64,000 bases of DNA from Mauremys mutica (Eukaryota; Chordata; Testudines; Geoemydidae): contig NC_059076.1 in NCBI RefSeq assembly GCF_020497125.1, positions 12,019,951 through 12,083,950 of the forward strand, written 5' to 3'. The translations under genes were made by a program, and so were the position numbers. Positions within the stretch are counted from its first letter, which is position 1, and every line of letters begins with the position of its first letter. The notes beneath the pieces were generated by a model. It saw only the letters and a list, made by a program, of their open reading frames with translations. It had not been told where the DNA came from and searched no databases. Shown in pieces: positions 10,301 through 25,300 of the stretch.

Positions 10301-13300
10301 GGCTCTGGGCAGAGGAAGTACACAGAGCTGCCTGGCCATGTCTCTGCCTAGCAGCTGAGCAAGGGGGATGTCGCTGCTTCTGGAGAGCCCCCCCAGGTAA
10401 GCGCTGCCCACAGCCCGCTTCACCCCATCCCGTGCCCCAACCCCATACACCCAAACTCTCCTGCTGCGGGGGGAGGGGGGGAGGGAGAGGGGTGTGCACA
10501 TGCCATGGCGCACCGGCTGCTGCAGAAGTCACGGAAAGTCATGGAATCTGTGACTTCCGTTACAAACCTACAGCCTTAATGATTATCATCACGTCACAGA
10601 TTCTGTATTAGGAATGAAAACAGAACTGAACTTGAATCTTGATCTTAAAATAACAGCCATTACTTTAAGCCCCTTATTTTAATCACAACATTTATTCCTA
10701 CCTGCAAGACCTCTTCTGCGGATGGGTAGGTTTGCCAAAATTTGTTAAACAATGAAGGCTTGTGAGAAAACGCACTTTCAAACTAAAAAACAAAAGCAGA
10801 ACTATGGTGTTGGGCAGGTCACTATTCTTTAAGTTGATTCCCGCCCCCCGCCACACACACACACTTCTAAATCAGAACAAATGTGTGTACCTTGCCAGGC
10901 AGTACACGTACCTTATCCCTTGCCCACTGTATTGTGTGCTCAATGGCAGCTGGGAAAGATTTTAAAGTGCAAAAGGGTATTTCTTCTTCTGGTGGATCTC
11001 GCTAAATTAAAAAAAAAAAAAAAAGAGCAGTGTATACTGACAGGCATGTTAAAGTATATTACTATCGGTACATTGTAAATGACTGTATTATCTGTAGGTT
11101 GAACTTCAACTGACAAACACAAAGGCTGTTGGGGGTTGTTTATAAAAGCATTACAATTAGATTGCCAGAACAAAGCTAAATTGCCACAGTGGCATTTGAA
11201 GTGTCTTTACAGGCAAGAGGGATATTATAAGTAGAACTGTTTTCACTGCAACTGAAAAACAAAACTGAAAAGGCAAGAGGGTAGGAGCTCCAAAAGCAAA
11301 ACTGAACCATGATACTGCATTTACGTAAGGGCATCACTTCCCCACTTTCAAATAAGAGCAGGTGCCAATATTTTAAGGTTATTTCAGAATTACTTTTAAT
11401 TTCTGATCCCACTGTAACTGCTGGTTAAATAGAGGAAACAAAACCCTTAAAACATATTAGTTTTGGTTTTCCTCTGCGAACATCTTTAGAAAAATAATTT
11501 TTGCCACATTTTAAAATCTGACTTTCCAACAACAGGTGGTCACTCAAACGGGTCACTTGCATTTAAAATACACAAGAGGTAGAAAAAGTATAAGAAAAAA
11601 GGTGCTTGTAAGATCAGCCACACATGGTAAGTTACTGTTATGAAAAGAACACTTACGTGGCTGTTATAGGACTCTGTCAGATGAGGCACAATAGTTTCTG
11701 TGTGTCCTTTAGTTCCCATTGTTCCAGAGTCTAAGAGAGGACGCAGGTTTGCTACACAACGACTAAAGTGGAAATACAACATAAAAGATATCAGGGGAAA
11801 AAATCATTCAGGATCTCACTGACCTCTCTGGAGTATCTGAAAACAAGCCAAATGTCCTTAAAAAAAAAATCTTCATGGATACTCTTTTTTTGCTTCTGAA
11901 TGTTTCGTAAGTGAAGGATTGTTTCGTTATAATTCAAAAACTTGGTTTGCTGTCAAACCTGATGTTTTAGCCCTTGACAGTGTTTGCCCTGACTACATTC
12001 CAGACCTCTCCTTTGAGCATTCTCTGGCTGGGATTCTGTGCTTGCAAACCATCTACTGGTTGAGTTTTCCTTCATAGTGTCCTGGAGTTGGCAGGTCTCA
12101 TTTTTCCTATAGCGGACCATTCATGATAGAACTCATGTGTCTCTACACTCTTCAAAAGCACCTCCATGGTTTTTCCCCATAAAGGGAAATTCTCTCCCAA
12201 ATTACACTTCCCTTTAAAGTTGCAACCCTCAAATGCTTTGTATTTTAAGTTTTTATATTGTATTTATTATCCCAACACTAAATACTTTGAACAGTGAGTT
12301 ACATAATCTCGCTAATAACACGTAGCAAGTTCAACATGGAAGTCACTGAGCCACAACAAAGGGGAAACCTCATGATGCAGCATTTAAAAATAATCACTTC
12401 TCAGACCAGAATCAATCGCATTTTTCAAGATGAACTGCAAAGGATATTGAAAATTTACATCAGTTTCTAATATCTGTGCTCAATGTTTCCATTATCCAGG
12501 CCAGGAGAGGCATTCAGTGTGCAACTAGAAATGGACCTCCCTTCCCTCCATTTTCAGGAACGCCAAGGTCATGCATTATCCAGCGATGTCACAGGTAGCC
12601 CAAATAGATTTTAAGGATATAGGAAAGACTTTAAAAAAAGACTGACAGATTGGCTCCTGAACTTGTCTTGGGCCTTGTCTCACTGAGGATTTCAATCACT
12701 AATGCCATTATGAACTGATTTGCACTGAAGTAGCTTATTCCTGCTTAAAACTAGGGGAAGCCACACTAGAACAAATCAGTTTACTGAGGCCTTGCTTGTC
12801 TACACTGTTTCCATTAGTGCAGCTACACTAATGGATGGCCAAAGATGCAATTCTCAGCACCTCAGAGGTATTCCCCACCACCTCTTCCTTTACAGTTCTT
12901 GGCTGCTATTTCATGCCAGAGAAAACATTCTGAGACCATCCCTATTACATGCTGTCACCACTGTTTATATCAGCTGAGATGGATTTTACACACACACACT
13001 TTTTTTTTTTTTTTAAAGGCAATCCAGTTTGTCTGGATTCCTCTCAAGGTCTGAAAGACAAGATTGAGGATACTACTGTCAAGTCACATTTAACCCCCCC
13101 CCCCCACTAGAATTGGAGGAAAAAAGATTAGGGGGAAAAAAACCAGAGGAGCAGATCTGACGCCCATCTCACCACACGTACCTGTCTATATATCGTCTTG
13201 CCTCCACATTGTCTAGAGCTGTAACAATGATGTCTTGCTTGGTGTAGAATTCATCATTGTAAATGTTCTCAGTGGCTGGACACACTTTATTAAGATACGG

Positions 13301-16300
13301 CTCTATCTTTAACTGAGGATTGATGTTCAGGGTTGCTGCTGCTGCAGTATAGCTTTTAGGTTTCTAATCAAATGAAAAATGTGTTTATTTTATGTTTATT
13401 CATTCTAAAACCAAGAGTCAAGGTGGCTAGATTTAGGTCACGAAAGTTCCTCCAGGATTGCACATTAAACAACCATTCAGCGTATAAAATGTATAAATCT
13501 GAACCCCACCGCTGAAAATGAGGAAATAAAAAGTTAGACAGGAAACCAAGTAATGGTTACTCAAGAGATGTGCTCTTCACCTTTAATCATCCTATTCATC
13601 CAAAACAGGCTGTGAAAGATCTGCTCTGAGGGCCTGGCCAAACCCAGTCCAGACAAGATGCAATACTGGTGGTTCGGGGAAGTTGGAGAGAAAGCATCTA
13701 CAGCAGGGGTGGGCAAACTATGGCCCAGGGGCCACATCCAGCCCTCCAGACGTTTTAATCCGGCCCTCGAGCTCCAGCCAGGGAGCGGGGTCGGGGGCTT
13801 GCCCCATTCCGCGTGGCTCCTGAAAGCAGCGGCATGTCCCCACTCCAGCTCCTACATGTAGGGGCAGCCAGGGGGTTCCACACCCTTCCCCTGTCCCAAG
13901 CACCGCCCCTGCAGCTCCCATTGGCCAGGAACTGCAGCCAATGGGAGCTGCAGGGGTGGCACCTGTGGACGGGGCAGCGCGCAGAGCTGCCTGGCCGCGC
14001 ATTCGTGTAGGAGCCGGAGGCGGGACATGCCACTGCTACTGGGAGCTGCTTGAGGTAAGCGCCGCCCGAACCTGCACCCCTGACCCCCTCCCACGCCCCA
14101 ACCCCCTGCCCCAGACCAGCCCTGATCCCCTTCCCACCCTCTGAACCTCTCGGTCCTAGCCCAGAGCACCCTGTACTCCCAACCCCTCATCCCCAGCACA
14201 CCCCAGCCAGAGCCCTCACCCCCTCCCACACCCAAGCCCCCAATTTCGTGAACATTCATGGCCCGCCATTTAATTTCTATACCCAGATGTGGCCCTCGGG
14301 TCAAAAAGTTTGCCCACCCCTGATCTATAGAATAGGGTAGAGATGGTGTCTGCCCCTATTACTGCAGTAGACTTTCTGCTTGTGAATCCCCGATTGCCCC
14401 TAGTTTAGCATCTGTGGCTAAAAGTGTATTTCAGTTGCATACAGGCAGGAAAATGTGACCAGTCCTTACCCAAAGTAGACCTCAAACAATAACCAATAGC
14501 ATTGTGATTTCAAAACTGAATTATTGAAATGTCACCTACATGAGGCTGACTTCAAAGGTCACAGTAAAATGCCATTATCCACATAACTGACAGCATTAAG
14601 GGGGGGGGGAGGGGGAGAGAGAAGAGAGAACATGTTATTCCAATTTTCCAGACTTGCACCTGGAAATAAGTGCAATTCAATGCTGACATTGGTTAGTAAA
14701 GCTCTCTATATAGGTTGGGTTCTAGCCATGCAAGACACCATCTCTCCCCCAATTTGCTGCCATTTCTGTCTTTGCTAGCAACAGCTACATCTGAATAACT
14801 GAAGGCAGAGCACTGAGGGGAAGGTCTTTGGGCTATGGAATTGGCTTCTCCCATTGGTCTGCCAAAGCTTGAGACTACTGCAGGTTACAATGCAAAGTCA
14901 ACTGTCTTTCTCCTTTTAGTAGCTTTCAAAGAATGAACTATTGCTTTGTGTAGCCAATGATTAATTACATGCATTTTTCAAAATATTTAATTACTTAACA
15001 GAATAGTTAAGACAGCGTATATTTATATGCAAGGGTGCACACAGGCAAGCAAGTTGATTTGACTATTATGAACTGCAAATTAAAACATCTAGTATCATAA
15101 CTCCAGGGTCTCCATACCAATATTTCAGAAAGTCATGGCGCAAGTTTTTAAAGCAGACTATCATTTTATCATTAATTCTGTTCATAATTCTCATCACTCT
15201 CAGTGGCTTGAAAAGGTCTTGGTTCTGATTCTTCACTCTCAGCTATGTAAAGGAAGAATAACTTCACTGAAGTCAATGGAGTGACACTGGTGTATATGAG
15301 TGGAGAAATAGGCCCTTTGAGTCCATTAAACTGGTGTTAACATAAATAATAAATTTAGATGTATGAATAAGTCTAAATATTAGATTTAGTATTGTTAAAG
15401 TCCATTCCTCTCCCCCCCGGTTTCTCAAAGACTCCTTTCTTTGCACACAAATATTTATATGCTTAAGCTAAGGTCTCACAGTGGGTAATGATGCAAAAAG
15501 AAAGTCTACCTGTATATGATGGGGTCGAAAAAGAAACTGCCTGTTCAAGTTGGATTTCTCTATCAAGTCTGGATCTGTAATTGTGACCTATAGCAAGAAG
15601 GAAAAAGAAATTAGAAATTAGGCGTGCTGTTCAGCACTGCTCTTTTTGTAAAATCTAGTTTCCAGTGTCAAAATAAGATTGACAGATGGTAACATGAGCA
15701 TAAAGACTGTTACAACAATCTATTTTAACATCTTAGATTTTAAAACAAACTATTTCCCAAGAGTGCTGCTCATGAGTTCTACTTCCAAATCACACATGAA
15801 CATCCCAATTTACACACAACTCTCTTCCTTCTACCCAAGAACTCAATCCAAAACAAGACTAGCTCCTTAATAAGACTGGAGGAATACAATTTTGATTTTA
15901 AATATGTATCTGTAAGAGGGTATTTAAACTGGTTTTCATTATAAACAATCCTCTTTAAAAGAGGAAAAAAAAATGAAACAAGCACACATCTCTGTATACC
16001 ATCATCGCTTTCCCCGCTTAGTCTCCAATACATCCAAAGCATGCCATATTTACAATAAACCCTGTCTTATGTTATTGTTTAGACACATAATGACAAGCCA
16101 ACGTGTGCATAAAACTTACCATGCCTTTGTCTCGGCCACTACCAACACCAAGTAGTGCAAAATTTTTTAACATTTCACAGCCTATTGCTCCACACCCAAC
16201 CTAAAGAAAATACAATTATAGTGGTCAACGCCATCATTTTATTTCTATCGCTTAAAAAAATAGGAGGGGACTTCATAACATAAGATTAGCTGAAAAAGTA

Positions 16301-19300
16301 TATAAATTACAGTAAATATTGAGGTGAAATTCAAAATTCAGATGTTTAGCTACAAAAGTCCTGAATAATCTAGGCCCCAGTTATCAGAGACACCATACGA
16401 CCTGCCACAACAATTTCACACAGAAGGAATGCTCCAACCATTTAAATGAAGGGTGAAACCATCAAGAACTAGGAGGAGAATGTTCTTTTTGGCAAGCCAC
16501 CAACTCACTGCCAAATATACAACTAAACCCTAACCTAGCCACTCTCTGAGTGAGATCCAAGACATTGTTCTATCAGGCTTTTCACTAACTTGCCTGACAT
16601 TTTTTATACTAGCTTCTAGCTACTTCCATGGATTCTCTGAGGAAAATTAGGTTGGCTGCTTTGATGGACTGCAAAGCAGGAAAGATTATGTTCTGAGCAG
16701 TTTTATGAAAAGTAGCCCAGAAACCAAAGCAGTGGACATCTTATAAATACTACCATTAAAGTTTACCCAGTTAGGCTGGTTAGATGACCTTTCTGGACAA
16801 CTACAAATAGATTTTCTCCAAATCACTCTTCACTTCTTGCTACAAGATTTTCTCCAAAGATTTAAAACACCTCGTATTAATAAGACTTGTTTTCCATATA
16901 CAGACACAGTTCCTTTATATTCAGGACATTATGAAGCACCACAGCAGGAACCAAACTGTCATTCTAAATGTTATAATTTTGCAATGCATTCTTTGTATAT
17001 TTTTTTCCTTTACTCATTAAGACCCTGATCTTCAAGGAAGTCCACATGAGCAGTGTCTCATTGTACACAGCTCCTTGCAGGTTCAAGGCATCATTTACAC
17101 AATTCAGTAATTTACAATGGATCTCTTAGATATTAATGTATCTTACTGAGAATCTACTTTTACTTTTGAATGGTTATCTGGCCAGTTATTCATGTAACCA
17201 CTGCAGCTCTGGCTAATTTGAGGACAGTTATAATTACTTGCACCATAATATACAACAGTTCACATAACACATAACTTAATATCATAAGCCAAACTTACCA
17301 GGAAAACATTCAACTTGTGCAGCTTTTGGCACAGAGACTCTCCAATGCAAACTCTCAAGGCATCATATTTATCTCCCCTGTGCAGACACATTCAGATAAA
17401 GAGGGAAAACAGTAAGGCAAGAGTGATACTAACCTACATATGATAAATAGCATATATTGTGCTTCAATATTAGCTAAGAAAACGAGGTGAAAACTTCCCC
17501 ACAACTCATACAGTCTCAGGACTCATTACTCTTAGTCCTGCCATGAGTGCAGGGGACTGGACTAGATGACCTCTCGAGGTCCCTTCCAGTTCTATGCTTC
17601 TGTGATTTTAAAAATAAGATATGCCCACCTAGGGAACATTTCCTCTAACTGATTAAAAAAAATGCGCAGTCAAAGTATGTACTGAAAGTATGTACTAGGT
17701 TAAAATCTTAAAAATTGGATTGCATGCCCACAAATGATTCAGTACATAAAACATTTAGAATATTTAGAATATTTCAGCTTTACCTTGGGAGGAATTCTTC
17801 ACAACTGGTCTTGTCTAGAGATACAGCAATATCCAATGCATCAATATACAGCTAAGGGGGAAAAAATAATTTGATCACATGAAAATACTTCAGATTAATG
17901 TGTAAATTTATTTGATTTAGAAGAAGACAATTAGGAATGCACACTTTCTGTGTACAATACGTAGCCATGAAAATTAGGAAAATTAAATATGGAAGACAAA
18001 GGCTAAATCTCTACTGTCAATATACGATTAAATAGCATCATTAACTTGGGAGTTATTTTTCCTAGCTACTAAAAGTTTATAATGAACTTGAAAATAAACG
18101 TTTATGCCAGAGAAAAAGCTGGTACGTTCATAGCATTCAGATGTCTCTTTTGATCTATGACAGTTACATCACTTATCCAGTCCTTCTGAAAGTAATTCCC
18201 AATGAGTCTCGGACAGTTTTTAACCAAACTGCATTCTAGAGGCCAGTCCCAGCATCCCTGGCAGCACCATTCTTATCTACAGTAGTTCAAGTTAGCATAC
18301 ATCATACATTATACCTTCACACAGACAATGCCAACAGTAAGTGTCTATGCTTGCCTTCAATTTCAGCATGTGGAAACAACCTCCATACCCACTGCCATGT
18401 ATTAATAAAGCTAAACAAGAGGAAAAAAAAAACCTTACCCACTGCTGCAAAGGAGAAAATTTTCCCGTTACTGCTTTCAAGACTTCTTGGCTAGCAACAC
18501 CACCTACTGCTGCAGCAAGGGGAGCTAGAAATCCCTGAGCAGTCCTAGAGAGCCATTTCACTATGTCTTCATTCACCTGAGGCTGAAAGATAATCCACAA
18601 TAAAAAGGATTTTATGAATTTCTCCCAGAAATGAAAACTATTCTGTGCTTGTGAGACAGTGCTATCAATCAGGCAATGACATGTACTTTTTATCCAGAAA
18701 ACAGGAACGACAGAGTCAACCCTGACCAAAAGGTACCAGCACTTCTAGAAGTGACAGTATTTCAAGTCTCCATACCCATTCAACCTCTGGCTTTTATCAT
18801 CATCCAACTCTTCTGACAATGGAGCCAACAGATGTGGTTTTCCTATGGGGGAAGAGACACTGAAGTGGCTGAAGCCCTACAATCCTGAGAGAAGGCCTGC
18901 CACTCTCAGGCATGACAACGTCAAGAAGGGACATGACATGCTAGAAGTTTTTTTTTAGCTGTTATGTTCAAAGGCTAAGACATCTGCACTGCTTGGGGCT
19001 AAATGTGGTTTTGAGAAGTCTAGTGTAAGTGTCTGGATAGAACAATGAGGTAACTTTTCCATGGGACTGAAAAGTAGAAAGTGCACAGAATTTGAAAAGT
19101 GGCTTGTCAGTTTTGGATTTATTTGCTCAATGTCTGTCTGCTCCTTTGCTTTCCTTTTATTTTCTGCTCCAAGTCACAGCTGTAATGGATAGATGGTCTA
19201 CTGAACCTTGGGCTAAGATACTTTTCAGACCCAACAGCCCCTCCTAAATGGTCCTGGTTCTGAGCCCTTGCCTGCTCATGAATACAGGGGAGCAAAAACG

Positions 19301-22300
19301 GATGCAACTAAGGTGTGGAGTAGCAGTTCTGTGGTAAGTGTCCCTAGTGGGCCTACAGGAAAACCAAGTGGGGATTCCAGGGCCAAGGGGAACAGCCACT
19401 GTGAGGCCAGTTCATCTAATAGCCACCCAGACTTCCAAAAGGAAACCCATCTTGGATTTAACCATGTTTTAATCAGCACTAGCTCCCTCTCGCTACACTT
19501 CCTAAACCACTACCCTCAAACAGGGGATGGTCCAAACACACAGACAAAAGCAAACGGTGGACAGGATGGAAGAAAGGAGGTTTCCAGAGAGCATCCTACA
19601 TAGCCCAGAACCGCACAAGACTCAAGATCCAGGGGCAATGGAGCCTGGTTCCCATCTTAGACTCCAGGGAATGGCCAGCCTGTATGAGGCCAAACCCGCC
19701 CTAAGGAAAGGATGCACTGTTCTCTTTTCCTGCAGCAGGGGTTGTAGGTTCTTCTTTTTAAAATCCATAAAAGAGTACCAACAAAAGCTGGGTCAAGGGC
19801 CAGAAACTAAAGCAAGGCAGATATACATGTATTTAAAATTATCTATAATAAAAGCTCTTAAGAATATTAATCACATTCATACTATAACCACCTACATAAC
19901 GCTGTAGAGTAATTGCAACTTAGCTAAGAGCTACTCACTTTGCTTTCCAGTGTTTCACTTATGGATACTGCTATTTTCAACATCTCCTCAGCATCCTGAA
20001 GGCATCTAAATCCCAGGACAAAAACAGCAATGAAAGCTTAATAGTAAAGATTTTTTTCCATGAATACGGACATAGAAGAACAATTCCCTATGCAAAAAGC
20101 CAGGAAGCAAACTCAAGAAATATGTCTAGTTTTTGATTGTAAAAGTGCTGAAAATACATCTTAAAATCTGTTTTAAAACTGTAATATTTAGTTAAAAAAT
20201 AGGTGTCTTTACTGGATATGTCTACACAAAAGGTTTTAATGTTGGTATTTTAGCTCTGACAATATAAGCTTAGAACAACACCTGAAGTCGGACTCCTAAA
20301 GCAGGGGTGGTCAAACCTTTTGGCCTGAGGGCCACATCTGGGTATGGAAATTGTATGGCAGGCCATGAATGCTCATGAAATTGGGGGTTGGGGTGCAGGA
20401 GGGGGTGAAGACTCCAGCTGGAGGCGTGGGCTCTGGGGTGAGGCCAGAAATGAGGAGTTCAGGGTGCAGGAGGGGGCTCTGGGCTGGGCAGGGGCTTGGA
20501 ATGCAGGAGGGGATGAGGACTCCAGCTGGAGGCGTGGGCTCTGGGGTGAGGCCAGGGATGAGGGGTTTGGAGTGTAGGAGGGGGCTCTGGGCTGAAGCTG
20601 GGGGTTGGGATGTGGGGGCGGGGGATGAGTGGTTTGAGTGCAGGAGGGTGCTCCAGGCTCAGACCGAGGGGTTCAGAGAGCAGGAGGGGCTTATGGCTGG
20701 GGGTTGGGGCATAGGAGGAGGTCAGGGATGCAGGCTACAGGTGGCGCTTATCTCAAGCAGCTTGCGGAAGCAGCGGCATGTCCCCCCTCCGGTTCCTACG
20801 TGGAGGCGCAGCCAGGCGGCTCTGTGCACTGTCTTGTCCGCAGGTGCTGCCCCTGCAGCGCCCAGAAGCAGTGGCATATCCCCTCTCCGGCTCCTACGCA
20901 GAGGCGTGGCCAGGAGGCTCTGCACACTGCCCCATCTGCCCCCACAGCTCGCGGAAGCAGCGGCATGTCCCCCCTCTGGCTCCTACGCAGAGGTGCGGTG
21001 CCAGCCAGGCAGTTCTGCACGCTGCCCCGTCCGCAGGCACCGCCCCCGCACCTCCCATGGGCCGCAGTTTCCAGCCAATGGGAGCTGCAGAGCCGGCACT
21101 TGGGGCAGGGGCAGCATGCGGCGACCCCTGGCTGCCCCTACATGTAGGAGACGGAGGGGAGACATGCCACTGCTTCTGGGAGCTGCACAGAGCCTCAGCA
21201 TGCATGGAGTGGGACAAGCGCCCGACCCCAATCCCCACCTGGAGCACCGAAGCAGGGAAAGCCCCTGACCCTGCTCCCTGGCAGGAGCTCAAGGGGCAGA
21301 TTAAAACACGGCCCGCAGTTTGCCCACCCCTCTCCTAAAGGCTACTTATGTTTGTATATGTACAGAGACTTAATTATATTCATTTATTGGTGGTAAAAGG
21401 TGAGAGTAAAATTCTCTCTTTATCCATGCAAGAGCTATGGGATCACATACTGCAGTGGCAGTGCAAGCTTCTGCACACTGCTCCATCAATGGGAAACCAC
21501 CATGACATACAGGGATGGCCACTGAAAAAAAAGTAGTTAGATATCTGGCCTCTCCTGGTGAGACTGACAATGAGGTGCCAGAAAGCGGGGTGGTTTTTGA
21601 GTGTGTCATGGACTAAGACCAAACTCATTAATGGCTGTTCAGTGGCATATCCATAGATTGTTACTTTCTATCATTACTAAACTGGTCTTGATTTGAACTC
21701 ATAATCTAGAGATGAAAAACTCCAGGTACCTCACCAGTAACACAATCTATCACATTACCCTGCAATAGTCTGATATTGGAAATGAAACAAGTTAAGCATC
21801 AGAAGATAAACACAGTATTCAAATGACATTACCCAATGTTCGGCATGCGACCAAAGTTTTCCTGGAACTGGTTCAATGCAAGCATGGCAGTGTGAATTTG
21901 CAAAGGTGCCTGTTAAGGAAGAGGAGATGTCTGATTTACACAGAACTAATCCATGGCTAACTCAGGGCTCATCTATATAGTGCAGCAATGCACACCAGAG
22001 GGATATAAGTTGTAGAATGCTCTGAAGTGTTGCACTCTAACTGCCCTAGATAGACCCTGCTGATGCGCTCTAAGATGTACCTAGTGCACGTTGATATAGT
22101 CCCGTTTGAAAGAGTACTATGTTAACATGCACTAGAAACCTTTCAAAGCACATCAGCAAGGTTCACCCAAAACATTTAAAGCACAACACTTTAAAGCACT
22201 CTAGAATTTACACCTCTCTGGCGCACGCTGCGTACACAAACCCTCAGAGGACACTGCCAAATACTTTTTTATAGTTAAGATTAAACTTCTCCCCCCACCC

Positions 22301-25300
22301 CCCATTTTGGTCCTTTTTCTAGATGGCAAACATTTTTCCACAGTGTTCTGAAAGTTTTGTTAGCTATCTTCTTGCTGGAGAACAGGTGAAGGTCAAAGTT
22401 AACACTACAGCTCTAACAAAAAGAGTTTGAATGCAAGGCTTTCCAGTACCTAACAAAGCAAATGATAGTTACATTCTCCAATACAACAGCCAAACACTAG
22501 TTGTCAGGAAAGGAAAGCCCCAGAAGAAAAGAAATAAAAAATGAAGTGTGGGATGGAATCACCAGCGCAAACGTTTTGATTAAACATTTACATGGGATTA
22601 AAGTTGTGTGAGTCGGGGGTCCATAGTAGGTTACTGAATCAGTGGTAGGAAGACGACAGCACTAGATTCAACTATTAGTGGGGCAGTTTTTAACATTCAA
22701 TATCTTGGTTAGGTAGAAATTAAAGATTTTCACAGGGAGCTCTCAGATTTCAATCAGCAGAAATCATTGGTTAGTAGCCCTAGCCAATCACAAAATAGTA
22801 TACCTTACAGTTAGATATTTATATGAAAAATGAGAATTCTTAACAAGTTATTGAATTTGGCTCTTACATTTTCCCACAAAATCCCGAACAGGACTTCTGG
22901 GTCAAGATCTTTTACAACAATAGGACAAAAGATACATTTTACGTTACCATTTCACACTGAGACCCCCCTTCGCCTTCCTACTCCATACTTTCCAGTACAC
23001 TCACATTCAACCAATACAAAATTAGACAGATATGCAATTTCATATTGCAAAATTATGGGAAATTTAGTCTTAAAAAAAATCCACATGCTAATTACCTCAG
23101 GTTTGCTGAAATCTGCAAGAAGGTAAGTTGGGTTTTTTAACTGCTTCTCCAGCCGTTCCTAGAAGAAAACAAGATCTCCTGAACAGAATGTATTACACCT
23201 ACTTACTTACATATCCTGTTCTATTGTGGGGCAATGAATGGGACAACAAAATAGTAAGCAAACAATGGTAACTGATCTCTAACCCCACACATGAAGCACT
23301 GAAATCTACACATACCTTCTTTTCGGTGTTCTCATCTCTATTACTCTTCATTTCACTAATGCTACAGAAGTTAATGTATTTCTACTTTTGCTCAAAGAGT
23401 TTCTACAAATAACATTTGCAGCTACGTTAGATATCCAATTGTCTATACCTATTCCAGCAATACTTCTGCCTGTCAGTTACTGGTGAGTCTACACCAGCGG
23501 CCAGTTCTATGATGGTTTTGTAAGTGCACAAGGAGAGACTAGATAAATGCACTTGCATATCACTGAGTGGTGGCTTACAGGATGGACCTCCCACCACATG
23601 AAATGCTATTTCTGGTTGTCCATTAGGAGCTCTTGGAATCCTCTGGGAACAAACAAACACTTTAAAGTAAGGGAAAGTCCAAAATTTGTACTTGGGTCTC
23701 CAGGGGTGATAAGCCAGTGCACTGTTCTATTGCACCATCTAGCTACCACTTCACACTTGATAGGAGCAGAAACAATAAAATCAGAGAACAGTTGAGCAGT
23801 TAAGATTATATGCAAAGAATCTGGTGTAGAACCCAGACTAAACAAATAATTTAAAGGAAAAGTGTGTGTATGTCCAGGGGGAGGGGGGAGGAGGGAGTGG
23901 CAAGGCAGTGCAGTGGGGAGAGGGCACTAACCTTTCACTTCTAGAAAGGTGGGGTAGTAATTTGGGCTTGCCACAACACAAGTGACCACATGCAGAGTTA
24001 ACAGCGGCAATGCTATACATATTCACATTCGTCTTGTTCTCTCAGTATGCCGCTGAGAGCACTACATATTCTCCAACATCCCAGCCAAGAGCTATTCTTA
24101 CAACATTCCCTTGGGCTAGGGTTAGAAGGAGGCTTCTCAAACATTCAGATTTACTGGACTGATGAACAACAAATTTAAGTTGAAATTTTCAGGATTCTCT
24201 GCAGTTGAATAATGAAATTACTATTTTTCTGAGCGTATGGGGGGGTACCACGTTAGCCAAAAAGTTACCTGTCCTTTCATCCTATTTATACCTTCTACAT
24301 ATACCTTTATCTGCAACCACTCAATTCTCATTCCACTTTTTTAAAAACACACTTCCATTTAGAAGAAAAACATGCTGCATCAAGAGAACACTTACAAAGC
24401 AAAATATTTTGGGTGTCTTTACTTGGACAGCTATGCCTCCATGTAAGTAAGGCTCCATATCTGAAGTATCACCAATGCTGAAAGAATAAGGTGACACCAC
24501 TGAAACGATAAAAGGTTAACCATTATTTTGGTGACAATGTCACGTAATAAGCAGCTGAGGTACATACAGTTATTCCATTTCTCAGGGATATACATTATTT
24601 CTGCTAATATTCTACTCGCTCATTGCTTCTTTTCAGGTTGTAATTGCTATAGTTCAACCCTATGACACAACCATGATGGTCAGTGTAGTCTACCCATTTT
24701 TCAACATTTCATGTCTTTTCCCAGGTATGGGCCTAAAGCATTAGTTTAAAATAATTTGTTATATAGACACACACAAACACACACCCCCTTTTAAAGTGTA
24801 AGGAACTTTTGTTATCAGTTTAGCTGTAAAGGAACAGGAAATATGAAGTATTGGTTTCCCCTGGGACTGGACAATTAGAGCAACACAATTTAGCCCAATC
24901 AATACTCACTTAATTTTGTACTATCAACCAAGCTCAGCACCATAGCAGAACAACATGGAAATAGAGGCAGGAACTTTTGCAAAGCAGCTGGAGCACTTAA
25001 CGGCAAAAAACAGGCCTTTTTCAAAAATTCATTCATCAAAACACCATTAGTTATGGAAGAATACTGTTAGGGAATAAGCATCCGTAAGGCTATGATTTTG
25101 GCACAGAAATTTTTAGTAAATTTCATGGCAGAGGTGGGGAGGGAAATCAGTACGTCACAGGAAAGTCAGCAAATAATGTAGTTTTTGCTACATCAACACA
25201 CACAAGGTGAAAGGTAAAGCTGGGGGGCGGGAAGGAAGAGGGATTTGGATAGCAAACCTACCCACCCTGCATTCACTGCAGGGCTGGGCCTGGCTCCCTG

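Noticed and set aside
10005..10579. piggyBac-type element flanked by TTAA
   Set aside because: TTAA occurs at both ends, but a longer exact 8-bp duplication AATGATTA fits better and a related element at 25084 also has an 8-bp duplication without TTAA.
19268..19907. Overlapping ORFs of 111 and 126 codons
   Set aside because: They lie in a UBA6 intron, have no recognisable domain, and codon content looks random.
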